A stretch of 64,000 nucleotides of DNA from Vibrio hyugaensis. Its GTDB lineage: Bacteria; Pseudomonadota; Gammaproteobacteria; Enterobacterales; Vibrionaceae. Below the pieces are notes generated by a model. It was given only the letters and a program-made list of their open reading frames with translations, ran no database searches and was not told the DNA's origin. Made by a program: the position numbers and the translations under genes. Below, piece after piece: positions 43,526 through 51,975 of the stretch (within the stretch, counting starts at the first letter, position 1; every line of letters starts with the position of its first letter). The DNA lies in the NCBI RefSeq assembly GCF_002906655.1, contig NZ_CP025795.1:434001-498000 (forward strand). Reading direction: 5' to 3'.

Positions 43526-46357
43526 TTAACGAGAACCTGCTGGCATCTCGTCTTCATGCAAGAACTCACCGATGCCTTGTGCTGGTGGAAGATCTTGCTC
43601 TAGAGAGCCCCAACGTTGATTTGGTTTGTCGCCCATCACGAACTCCAACTCACCGCCGTACATGATTTCGTCATGAGTCAGGTAAGTACGGTTGAAGTCT
43701 TTGCCGTTGTAGCGAGCCGATTGAATGAAGATGTTTTCGCGGCTAACGTTCTTCGCGGTAACCGTGAATTTCTGGTTGTTACCGACATCGATAGACGCGC
43801 TGTCGAACAGCGGAGTACCGATTTCGTAGATGCCAGAAGAAGCGTTCACTGGGTAGAAACCAAGCGCACGGAACACGAACCACGCAGAGAGCGTGCCGAA
43901 GTCGTCGTTACCACAAATGCCGTCAGCGGTGTTCTTGTAGCAAATGTTGGTTGCTGCGGCGATGGCTGCCTGACCTTTCCAAGGTTGACCTACGTAGTTG
44001 TACAAGTACGGCACGTGGATATCTGGTTCGTTACCTTGTACGTGCTGACCAACGTTACCTGTGTTGAACACTGGGAATTGGTTGTCGCCTGCGTTGCGGT
44101 CTGGGTAAGTTGACCAGTACTCATCCAAGCGAGCTGCGAACAAGTCACCGCGTTCTGCTTCAGGGTTTTGTGTCTTGTCGAAGCGTGTCATCAGGTCAAT
44201 CAAGCCATGAATGTCGTGCTGAACACTGAACGAGTATTGCCAGCCGTTCGATTCAGAGAATGCCCTGTTGAACATGTCTGGACGCCAGTCTTTACCCACA
44301 GCGCGACCAGTGATTGGGTCTACCCAACCTGCGTCGATAAACTCGCCATCGTAGTCACGAGCTTTGAACCAACCTTGGTATTGCTTACCACCGAAGTCGA
44401 ATTGCGCTTGCCAGTTTTTAGAACGGTTAGCGAACTCGGTGTAGCGTGGATCTTCTTCACCGAAGACTTCTTTGAGCGATTGTGCGATTGCCCAGTCGTT
44501 CATTGAGTATTCAAGCGAGTAAGATGCTGTCCAAGAGTCTTTAAATGGTGAGTGACCGCCGTAAGAATCTGGTGGAGTGTCGTGCAATTGCGCTGGCACG
44601 TAACCTTGTTCTTCGTACTCTTTGATCCATGCTACGCCTTGGCTCGTTGCGGCGCGCGCGTCTGTGATCATCGCTTCAACTAAACGTTCTTTAACGTCTT
44701 TGCGCTCTGCTTCTGTGAAGCCAAGATCAATCATGCGTTTTTCTAGTGAGCCTTTCGACAACACATCATGAATCACAGGCGTTGAGTGCATGCCCATCAT
44801 CATGCCTGTTTCGTTGCCTTTGAATGTCCACTCAGGCAGGCGACCTTTGCGCACGTTGCCTTTGTCATCCACCCATTCTTCTTCGGCGTAAGACAGCATA
44901 GACAGCACCACGTCAGCTAGGCGATCAGGTTCAAGAATCGAAGACAGCGGTTGAACCGCGCGGTAGGTATCCCACAACGAGAAAGTGTCGTAGCGCGTGA
45001 AGTCTGCTTTGCCATCTTTGTTGGCATCGGCAGTGCGGATTGACTCTTTCAGCGTATCAATCTTATCGCCCCAAGGTGTGTTGCCATCTGGGTAAGCGTT
45101 ACGACCTTGGTGAACTTGGCGGTAGCGACCATCTAAGTCAGAGTGAATGGTTTGACCTAGGTACGAGTGGTACATCGCGGTGTAGAACGTCTGTTTGTAA
45201 TCTTCGTCGCCAGAGACTTGGATCTTGCCGAGTTCGTCTTCCCATTTCTTCGTTGCCGCTTCGCGTACTTGGTCGAAGTTCATGCCAGCAACTTCTGTCA
45301 TGTTAAGAGAAGCACCAGACTTGCCGTTCTCGCCAATCTCAACGTTTGATAGCGCCAATTTAGCTTCAACCGTTAAACCGTCTTTGGATGTGTCGAACTC
45401 TACGTAAGCGCGTGCGTATTGGTACTTGCCGCGTGTTTCGTTACCGATTTCTGTAATGCCTTCTGGCACGTCCATGTAACGACCTTGCTCTTTATCGTAG
45501 TAAGCAAAGCGAACGTTTTTGATTGGTTGGTCGAATTCCATCACGAAGAATTCTTTTTGGCTTGGTGCCCAACCATCTGAGAAACGGTGACCTTCTAGAC
45601 GGTTATTGTCTTTGTCCCATTTCAAGTAAGAATCTGAGGTGTAGTCCCAGTTAATTTTGAAGCCAGTGTTCACGATGATTTCTGACTTCTCATCACGAGG
45701 GAAGGTGTAGCGGTGTACACCAACGCGATCAGATGCCGTCAATTCAGCTTTGATGTCGTAATCCAATAGATCGACTTTGTAGTAGCCTGCTGTCGCTTGC
45801 TCGTCACGATGTTGGAAGCGAGACGCTTCTAGGTTTAGCGTTGCCGAACCTTCATCAATCATGTAATCCGAACGCGAGTTGATTGGCATGACGAGAATGT
45901 CGTTCAAGTCGCCAGCACCTGCTCCGGAAAGGTGGGTATGAGAGAAACCGGAAGTACGAGCGTCGTGGTAGTAGTAGCCTGAAATGTATTCCCAGCCGTT
46001 AGAACCGTTGTTTGGAGAAAGCTGCACCATGCCGTGTGGTGTGGTTGCACCAGGGTAGGTGTTGCCTAGGTTACCTGTGCCAATGAATGGGTTGACGTAG
46101 CGTGTTACGTCCATATCGGCGAAATCTACCGGGATGTGAACACCCATGTCGATTTCAGGTGTTTCTGGGTTTGGCTTGTCATCACAGTCGCCATCGCCAA
46201 CTGGAGGACATACTGGCTTGCCGCCGTCAGGAATATCCGGTAGTGCAGGGTTGGTGTCACCGCCTTCATAAATGTTGGTTGTGTCGTCGTTACAGCCAGT
46301 CAGACCGACTAGACCACTGAGAACTGCGCAAGCGAGTAGGGAAGGTTTGAATTTCAT
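43526..46357 (-). CDS. GH92 family glycosidase, divergent copy, lipoprotein (first of five)
   Basis: 943 residues, the longest copy. Lipobox LTGC (Cys 22), then a Pro/Asp/Gly-rich linker to about residue 80. Family segments: YVNPFIGTGNLGNTYPGATTPHG, GFSHTHLSGAGAGDLND, SLWDTYRAVQPL, ESNGWQYSF, GNEPDIHVPYLYNYVGQPW and GNDDFGTLSAWFVFRALGFYPV. The last three differ from the other four copies (His to Ile in GNEPxHH, GNED to GNDD, EGN to ESN), so it belongs to another GH92 branch. It follows the PTS genes directly, suggesting it is the oldest member of the locus. Confidence 0.9.
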   Translation of the reverse strand: MKFKPSLLACAVLSGLVGLTGCNDDTTNIYEGGDTNPALPDIPDGGKPVCPPVGDGDCDDKPNPETPEIDMGVHIPVDFADMDVTRYVNPFIGTGNLGNTYPGATTPHGMVQLSPNNGSNGWEYISGYYYHDARTSGFSHTHLSGAGAGDLNDILVMPINSRSDYMIDEGSATLNLEASRFQHRDEQATAGYYKVDLLDYDIKAELTASDRVGVHRYTFPRDEKSEIIVNTGFKINWDYTSDSYLKWDKDNNRLEGHRFSDGWAPSQKEFFVMEFDQPIKNVRFAYYDKEQGRYMDVPEGITEIGNETRGKYQYARAYVEFDTSKDGLTVEAKLALSNVEIGENGKSGASLNMTEVAGMNFDQVREAATKKWEDELGKIQVSGDEDYKQTFYTAMYHSYLGQTIHSDLDGRYRQVHQGRNAYPDGNTPWGDKIDTLKESIRTADANKDGKADFTRYDTFSLWDTYRAVQPLSSILEPDRLADVVLSMLSYAEEEWVDDKGNVRKGRLPEWTFKGNETGMMMGMHSTPVIHDVLSKGSLEKRMIDLGFTEAERKDVKERLVEAMITDARAATSQGVAWIKEYEEQGYVPAQLHDTPPDSYGGHSPFKDSWTASYSLEYSMNDWAIAQSLKEVFGEEDPRYTEFANRSKNWQAQFDFGGKQYQGWFKARDYDGEFIDAGWVDPITGRAVGKDWRPDMFNRAFSESNGWQYSFSVQHDIHGLIDLMTRFDKTQNPEAERGDLFAARLDEYWSTYPDRNAGDNQFPVFNTGNVGQHVQGNEPDIHVPYLYNYVGQPWKGQAAIAAATNICYKNTADGICGNDDFGTLSAWFVFRALGFYPVNASSGIYEIGTPLFDSASIDVGNNQKFTVTAKNVSRENIFIQSARYNGKDFNRTYLTHDEIMYGGELEFVMGDKPNQRWGSLEQDLPPAQGIGEFLHEDEMPAGSR

Positions 46358-46433
46358 TTTTAAAGCCTTGTAAATTGTAGGGTTATATAATTAAAAAAAT
46401 CAGGGGTATTACTAAAACTTAAAAACTTGAAAT

Positions 46434-46458
46434 AGAGCCCTTTGGGGGAAAGGGCTCT
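46434..46458 (-). other. Hairpin between PTS gene and first GH92 gene
   Basis: Perfect 10-bp stem AGAGCCCTTT/AAAGGGCTCT with loop of five G. It lies 20 bp after the PTS stop and 76 bp before the GH92 start. Without a T run on the minus strand it is probably a processing or partial-termination site. Confidence 0.6.
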
Positions 46459-46478
46459 TAGGGGGAGGAGCTTAAGGT

Positions 46479-47879
46479 TTAAGCTTTCACAAGAGTCGCT
46501 GCGTTACGCATCGCTTCTTTCGTTGAACACTCAACAACGTTTGCTTTTGCAAAGCGGTGAGCGTCTTTTACTTGGATATCGTGAGCTAGAATAACCAGCT
46601 TCGCGTTTGCTACATCTAGGTCAGTGATGCGGTTCTGGATACCGTTTTGACCTTGAGTTTCTACTTTGATTTTCAGACCCGCTGCCGCACCTGCTTTCTC
46701 TAGTGCTTTCGCTGCCATGAATGTGTGTGCTACGCCAGATGGGCAACATGTTACTGCTACGATGTCGTACTCGCCTTCGCCTGCTGCTGAAGCCGCTTGA
46801 GCTTGTGCAGGTGCTGCTTCTGCGATTTCGTCTTCTGCTTCTTCTTCAGCAACTGGTTTCCAGAAGCCAACGATAACTGCTGTTGTTAGAGAGCCTAGTG
46901 CGATACCCACAACGTACATTGGGATGTTGCTTGATACAGGTGCTGTGATTAGACCGCCCCATGGTGCGTGTAGTAGTACGTCTGTTAGGAAGCCGAACAC
47001 ACAGCCAACGATACCACCAGCAACGATTGAAGGAAGAACGCGTACAGGGTCGTTTGCTGCGAATGGGATAGCACCTTCAGAGATACCGATAGAACCCATG
47101 ATTGCTGCTGCTTTACCTGCTTCTTGCTCTTGCTTAGTGAACTTCTTCTTGAATAGGAATGTTGCTAGTGCCATACCTAGAGGAGGCGTACAGATTGCGA
47201 TACCAACACCACCCATTAGCCATGGTTGAGTATCAACTTGAGTTTGAGCGAATAGCGTTGCTACTTTGTTGATTGGACCGCCCATATCGAATGCAGTCAT
47301 ACCACCAAGAATCGTACCTAGAACCACTTTAGAAGCGCCAGCCATAGAAGCTAGGAATTCGTTCATAGACGCCATGAAGATCTTGATTGGCTCACCGATA
47401 CCCCATAGAACGATACCTGCAGAGATAAGCGTACCTAGTAGAGGGTAGATGAAGTAAGCGCCCAACGCAGTCATGTTAGCAGAAAGAGGGATCTTCTTAA
47501 GTTGGAATACCACACCACCTGCGATGAAGCCCGCTACGATACAACCAAGGAAGCCGCCGCCCATGTCAGCCATGATGCCAGAAGAGATCATCGCTGGTGC
47601 TAGAGCTGGTTTGTCTGCAATTGAGTAACCGATGAAGCCACCAAGAATAATTGGGAACAGCACCAGACCTTTAATACCGATATTAGAAATATCAGCTAAT
47701 AAACCGTCCGCAGGAACCGCACCTTTACCTGATGCCATTACCGCCAGCGCCAGTAGTACACCACCCGCAACGATAAATGGAAGCATGTGAGAAGTACCGA
47801 ATAAAAGGTGACCTTTCATGGTACTTAGGATTTTTTTGAAATCGCTATTATTACTAGCTTGAGCTGTGATTGTACTCAT
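46479..47879 (-). CDS. Fructose-family PTS permease, IIC-IIB fusion
   Basis: 466 residues. Residues 1-340 form the IIC membrane channel (FPIILGGFIGYSIADKPALAPA, GGPINKVA, and the GISEGAIPFA motif that contacts the sugar). An Ala/Glu-rich linker (about 342-370) leads to a IIB domain with VAVTCCPSGVAHTFMAAKALE, phospho-Cys near residue 379. The C-B order is the reverse of FruA. Fru-family permeases include mannose carriers, and the five mannosidases downstream suggest mannose or a mannose disaccharide as substrate; this is inference. IIA is encoded 11 bp upstream. Confidence 0.9.
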   Translation of the reverse strand: MSTITAQASNNSDFKKILSTMKGHLLFGTSHMLPFIVAGGVLLALAVMASGKGAVPADGLLADISNIGIKGLVLFPIILGGFIGYSIADKPALAPAMISSGIMADMGGGFLGCIVAGFIAGGVVFQLKKIPLSANMTALGAYFIYPLLGTLISAGIVLWGIGEPIKIFMASMNEFLASMAGASKVVLGTILGGMTAFDMGGPINKVATLFAQTQVDTQPWLMGGVGIAICTPPLGMALATFLFKKKFTKQEQEAGKAAAIMGSIGISEGAIPFAANDPVRVLPSIVAGGIVGCVFGFLTDVLLHAPWGGLITAPVSSNIPMYVVGIALGSLTTAVIVGFWKPVAEEEAEDEIAEAAPAQAQAASAAGEGEYDIVAVTCCPSGVAHTFMAAKALEKAGAAAGLKIKVETQGQNGIQNRITDLDVANAKLVILAHDIQVKDAHRFAKANVVECSTKEAMRNAATLVKA

Positions 47880-47890
47880 AATTTCACGCC

Positions 47891-48343
47891 TTATGAATTA
47901 ATTAAAATATTTAGTATTTGGTTTTCGTCTTTTGCGTTATGAATATCTTCAATAAACTCTTCGCTAAATTTGCCGAATAATTCTTGAAGAACATAAATAT
48001 GGTGGTCGGCACCGTTATCTGGTGAGGCAATCATGAAGAATACGGTCGGTTTGACTCCCTCTTCGTCGCCATACTCGATGCCTTCGCGCTTTACGCCAAC
48101 AGCGATTGCAGGCTCTGTCACCGCTTTGCTCTTTGAGTGTGGGTAAGCGATGCCGTCCATTGAAGTCACGCTTAATGCTTCACGTGCTTCGATGTCGGTT
48201 AAAAAAGCCTCTTTGCTGCTGATTCGATTATTTTCGAATAGCATTTGTGCTAGATCTTCAAAGACTTCTTTTTTATTATTTGCTTGAAGGTTGCCTTTAA
48301 TTAAATTGACGTTTGTTAGTTCTGTAATCATTTTTTGACTCAT
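47891..48343 (-). CDS. PTS IIA component, fructose/mannitol type
   Basis: 150 residues, the usual length of a free EIIA-Fru domain. The phospho-acceptor is His 69 in SMDGIAYPHSKSKAV. It receives phosphate from HPr (encoded elsewhere) and passes it to the IIB Cys of the neighbouring permease. First gene of a seven-gene minus-strand unit with five GH92 genes. Promoter elements lie at 48414-48458. Confidence 0.9.
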   Translation of the reverse strand: MSQKMITELTNVNLIKGNLQANNKKEVFEDLAQMLFENNRISSKEAFLTDIEAREALSVTSMDGIAYPHSKSKAVTEPAIAVGVKREGIEYGDEEGVKPTVFFMIASPDNGADHHIYVLQELFGKFSEEFIEDIHNAKDENQILNILINS

Positions 48344-48413
48344 TGGTACTGAAGTAATGAGGCAAATTTAATTAATGTTACGGTTTTCTGAAATAGTAAA
48401 AAAAAATCCAATA

Positions 48414-48458
48414 ACTATATTTTTGTATCACTGAGAGCTAAGTGTGATAGAAGTCATT
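48414..48458 (-). promoter_or_regulatory. Predicted class II CRP-dependent promoter of the PTS-GH92 operon
   Basis: On the plus strand TGTGA (48443-48447), six bases, then TCATT (48454-48458): one perfect and one 3/5 CRP half-site. The minus strand has a -10 hexamer TATAGT (48419-48414) with no good -35. The CRP centre is about 41-44 bp upstream of the expected start, the position for class II activation. A separate inverted repeat TATCACT/AGTGTGATA (48426-48449) overlaps it and could bind another regulator. Confidence 0.45.
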
Positions 48459-48604
48459 AATATCAATGAGCGAGAAGGGAATTAGTATTGTGACTTATAT
48501 TCCATTTATTTTGAAATTAATAATTAAGCTTGAAAATAAACGAGAAGGGAATCAAATATGGTTCAATTTTGCTATAAAAAAGAGGCTTTGTGCTAAAGCC
48601 TATC

Positions 48605-48871
48605 TATACCCACGTAACCTCGAGATGCTAGGTTCAGCGAGAATGACTTGGTTTGTAGACGCGGCGCCGATTTAAAGGTCTAGTGGGTCTAAATCAAGAA
48701 TCGGCAACAAAGTATGCAAGCCAAGGCAACTCGCCCTTCGGGAGCGTGTCATTGACCCGATTGCTGCGTCAAACAACTTGGAAAGAGCTGGCTATTACGC
48801 TGCGTTGTTTTCCTTGAACTCGACTCAATGACAACGCTCTGAATCCTACATCTTGAAGTCACTTGGGTATA
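48605..48871 (+). repeat. 267-bp inverted-ended repeat, copy A
   Basis: Starts TATACCCACGTAACCTC and ends in GAAGTCACTTGGGTATA; the ends are imperfect inverted repeats sharing TATACCCA. Same length and end structure as copies B and C, but clearly more diverged inside. No coding capacity. It lies between the PTS operon promoter and the MsrA-like gene. Confidence 0.8.
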
Positions 48872-49149
48872 GTAACCCTTTTATTAACTTAATTTTCTAT
48901 CTCTTTGAGAAAAGACATAAAGCGAGCAGGACTCTTGTTTTGTGCGTTTGTCGGGCTCAATGGTACAGGCTGTTCGTTGGCAATAGATTCGCATCACGCT
49001 CCGTTGCCACTGAACGGAATGACGGTTTAGTAGAGCTGACTGTGAACTTAGCTAGTTTCTCCCCTTGATACACATTGGCGAATGTAAGCTCCGAATTTGA
49101 AGCCAAGGGGAGGTTAGGAAGGGTTGTTACGCTGGATTTAGCTTATCCA
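48872..49149. other. Intergenic stretch with a 9-bp inverted repeat
   Basis: CTCCCCTTG (49059-49067) pairs with CAAGGGGAG (49104-49112) around a small ACATT/AATGT hairpin. Otherwise no gene or recognised element was seen in about 280 bp. Confidence 0.45.
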
Positions 49150-49632
49150 TTAAGACGGATTTTTGTACTTATGCAGCAAATCTAACGGGATATGGCAGTA
49201 GTCGTTTGGAAAGTGCGTGAGTCTGTCTTGGTGCTCATCATCACTTGGCACATAGTTTGTGAGTGGCAGTACTTCTACGGCGATCTTCTCAGCATCCGGT
49301 CTTGCTGCGATAAACGCTTTAGCAATTGCTAGGTGTTGTTCGTTTTGGCTATAGACACCAGTACGGTACTTCTCACCTACGTCCTCACCTTGCTTGTTAA
49401 CACTGTGCGGGTCGATGATCTCAAACAGATACCCCATTAAAGTTTCAACCGACACTTGTGCAGGGTCGAACTGGGTTTTCACGCATTCGGCGTAGCCATC
49501 GTATTCGTATTGAGTGTTATCCGTCGTGCCATTTGCTCGTCCTGCTTCGGTGCTGATTACGCCCGGAAGGTGGCGCATAAATTCTTGAACACCCCAAAGG
49601 CAGCCGCCTGCAAAGTAAATTTCTTCCATCAT
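49150..49632 (-). CDS. MsrA-family peptide-methionine (S)-S-oxide reductase
   Basis: 160 residues, slightly short for the family. The catalytic motif is GGCLWGVQ, with Leu where most MsrA proteins have Phe (GCFWG). YDGYAECVKTQFDP and IIDPHSVNKQGEDVGEKYRTGVY are standard MsrA segments. A Cys near the C-terminus (NDYCHIP) might resolve the sulfenic acid. It repairs oxidised methionine, free or in proteins. The Phe-to-Leu change suggests a distinct subgroup. Single gene. Confidence 0.85.
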   Translation of the reverse strand: MMEEIYFAGGCLWGVQEFMRHLPGVISTEAGRANGTTDNTQYEYDGYAECVKTQFDPAQVSVETLMGYLFEIIDPHSVNKQGEDVGEKYRTGVYSQNEQHLAIAKAFIAARPDAEKIAVEVLPLTNYVPSDDEHQDRLTHFPNDYCHIPLDLLHKYKNPS

Positions 49633-49787
49633 TCTGTCCTGAAAAACTTTGCGCCATTATGGGCATCACTTTCATTCAAACACAACTCCAACCATAAAAC
49701 AGGAACAACTCAGAAGTGATTTGCTCTCTTTTTTGTGCTGCGTTTCCTCGTTAGATTGAACGCAGTTAAGAGCTAGGGGGAATCCTA

Positions 49788-50177
49788 ATGAAAATAGAAC
49801 ATATCGCGATTTGGACTGAACGTTTGGAAGAGCTAAAAGCCTTCTATGAGAAATACTTTAACGCGGTGTCTAACGATAAATACCACAACCCAACTAAGCA
49901 GTTTTCATCTTACTTTCTTTCGTTTGAAAGTGGTGCACGATTGGAATTAATGTCGATGGAAGGTGTGACCGCTTGTGAAAAATCTCATGCGATGCAGGTA
50001 ACGGGGTTGGCACATTTTGCCTTCGCTCTAGGATCAGAGCAGGCAGTGGGGCAATTGACCAAAACCTTAGTGGGTGATGGCTACCAATGGATCGATGGCC
50101 CGAGAAAAACAGGTGACGGTTATTATGAAAGCTGCGTGCTAGATCCGGACGGCAACCGTCTTGAGCTTACGGTGTAA
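49788..50177 (+). CDS. VOC family protein
   Basis: 129 residues. MKIEHIAIWTERLEELKAFYEKYF, the central GLAHFAFAL and the end YESCVLDPDGNRLELTV show a complete two-module glyoxalase/bleomycin-resistance fold, with His and Glu metal ligands in place (His 5 and the final Glu). Substrate unknown. Strong ribosome site (gggggaatc). Confidence 0.87.
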   Translation: MKIEHIAIWTERLEELKAFYEKYFNAVSNDKYHNPTKQFSSYFLSFESGARLELMSMEGVTACEKSHAMQVTGLAHFAFALGSEQAVGQLTKTLVGDGYQWIDGPRKTGDGYYESCVLDPDGNRLELTV

Positions 50178-50269
50178 CGCGACTTAGCTTATTGGTTTGC
50201 TTGACAAGCGGGTTACTGAGTTATGTATCGAGAACATTCATTTTAATACCGCTTCCTTAGGCATTGACG

Positions 50270-50316
50270 GCTTGAGCCAAGACACGGGCTTTACTAGCCC
50301 ATGTCTTGATTCAAGC
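50270..50316. other. Long imperfect hairpin between convergent genes
   Basis: CAAGACACGGGCT (50278-50290) pairs with AGCCCATGTCTTG (50296-50308) with one mismatch, and GCTTGA (50270-50275) pairs with TCAAGC (50311-50316) outside it. About 19 base pairs with a 5-nt loop. No T run; it may still end transcription from both sides or be a repeat. Confidence 0.6.
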
Positions 50317-50370
50317 AAATTCGGGCAGTTCTACCCGCCCTGGATCGGAAAAACGAGAGACATTAACCAA

Positions 50371-51265
50371 CTAAGCCGCGTTTGCCTTACGTTTTGCAAG
50401 CATCGCAGCCGGTGAAAATCCGGTGACCAACATAGTACCGCTAAGAACCAGAATCGTACCTATGATGGTGTTAAAACCAATCGGCTCATCCAAAATCAAA
50501 TAACCCCACAAAATACCAAAGACTGGTACGAGGAAAGTGACAGTCAGTGCTGAAGCTGGGCCAATATCAGAGACTAAGCGGAAGTAGAGCAAATAAGCGA
50601 GACCTGTACATACTACTCCGAGTGCGACTACTGAGCTCCATTCAAAGCTGCTTGGATCTGCACGCATTGGTAAAAATGGCAGCAAAGGAAGTACCCAAAT
50701 CACCGCCGCCCACATACTACCGTGTGCATTATCGAAGGCAGGCACTTGCGGCGCATTCTTAGTGTAGTTGGTCGCAATACCATAGCTGAAAGAAGCCATT
50801 AAACTCGCCCCAATAGGGAAAATGGTCTCTTTGCCGATGGTTGATGAATCCAAGCCGACAAGGACGGCGACACCGCTAATACCTACCACCATACCTAGAA
50901 TCGCCTTTGCGGTTAACGGGCTGCGATACCACACAAAACCAATTAAGGCGCCCCATATCGGTGCCGTTGAATTGAGAATGGCTAAGGTAGATGCATTCAG
51001 TGTTTGAGCGGCGTAGGCAAAAAGCAGAAACGGCACCGCACTATTAAACAAGCCAATAATGAAAAAGTGCTTGATGTGTTTGGTGAAGGCGAGCTTCTTT
51101 TTGAGGTAGAGGGCGATCGACAGCAACGATATTGCCGCAAATGCTACTCGAAACTCGATTAAGTAAGCCGGTCCGAAGGTGTTGGCAGCGACTCGCATGA
51201 ACAGAAATGAGCCGCCCCAAATAGCTGCGAGGCAGAGTAAGCGAAAAAAAACTGGCTGCGGTCAT
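50371..51265 (-). pseudogene. DMT-superfamily (EamA) transporter, frameshifted at a T8 tract
   Basis: The natural start is ATG 51265: MTAASFF continues, if one T of the tract is skipped, as RLLCLAAIWGGSFLFMRVAANTF, a proper first EamA membrane segment. With eight T (51251-51244) the frame is lost. Downstream, from ATG 51198, 275 residues are intact with nine or so membrane segments and two EamA repeats. Outcomes: a pseudogene, a phase-variable gene, slippage-rescued expression, or a read error. EamA carriers export metabolites or drugs. Confidence 0.8.
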
Positions 51266-51525
51266 AATATGTCCTTGGTCGAGGTCTAGCGCCTCATTGA
51301 TTAATTGTTGTGCTAACAGTGAATTAAACCAAGGATGATATCAACCAGAAATACAATGCTCATTCCGAAAGTGACTGGGGAACTAATAGCCCTCAAACCA
51401 CACTCCGAACTCATTGCCGTTTAGTCGCGTTAGGTGAAAATGACATCTAATCCTTTGTATAAACGTTCAAGCATCGCTTTTGAGTCTAAAAAACAAAAGA
51501 GGTACATGGCAAAGTGCGTTTTATG
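51266..51525. other. Intergenic stretch without a recognised gene
   Basis: About 260 bp between the transporter and repeat copy B. No supported open frame. It probably contains the transporter promoter. Confidence 0.4.
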
Positions 51526-51792
51526 TATACCCAAGTAACCTCGAGATGCTTAGTTCAGCGAGAATGACTTGGTTTGCAGACGCGGCGACGATTCGAAGAT
51601 CTAGTGGCTCTAAATCAAAAATCGTCAACAAAGTATGCGAGCCAAGGCAACTCGCCCTTTGGGAGCTTGTCTCTGAACCGATTTCATCGTCGAACCTCTT
51701 GGAAGTAACCAGTTATTACACCGCGATGCTCTCCTTGAACTCGAATCAGTGACAAAGCTCTGAAACCTGCATCTTGAAGTCACTTGGATATA
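51526..51792 (+). repeat. 267-bp inverted-ended repeat, copy B
   Basis: Starts TATACCCAAGTAACCTC and ends ACTTGGATATA. Nearly identical to copy C at 57532 and in the same orientation. It lies 183 bp before the Ig-like lipoprotein gene and marks the left edge of an AT-rich island. Confidence 0.85.
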
Positions 51793-51975
51793 TATCAAAT
51801 AACATAACTCATTGCTTTTGTATGTTCTTGATTGTTTGTAAGAATATTCATATTTTCAGATGTTTATAGTGAAGTTCAAGATTATTATTTTCTAATGGTA
51901 ATAGTATCCACTGCAATTTTTACCTAAAGGCAACTGCGGGTAGCTTAGGCAGAGCGAGAATAGAGAAGATATATT

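Noticed and set aside
33136..46320. Many plus-strand frames opposite the GH92 genes
   Set aside because: They follow the codon structure of the real genes in an antisense frame and have no supporting signals.
48466..48675. 69-codon frame running into repeat copy A
   Set aside because: Its end lies inside the repeat and equivalents in the other copies differ; not a conserved gene.
51480..51752. 90-codon frame across repeat copy B
   Set aside because: Most of it is the non-coding repeat, and the same frame is not kept in copy A.
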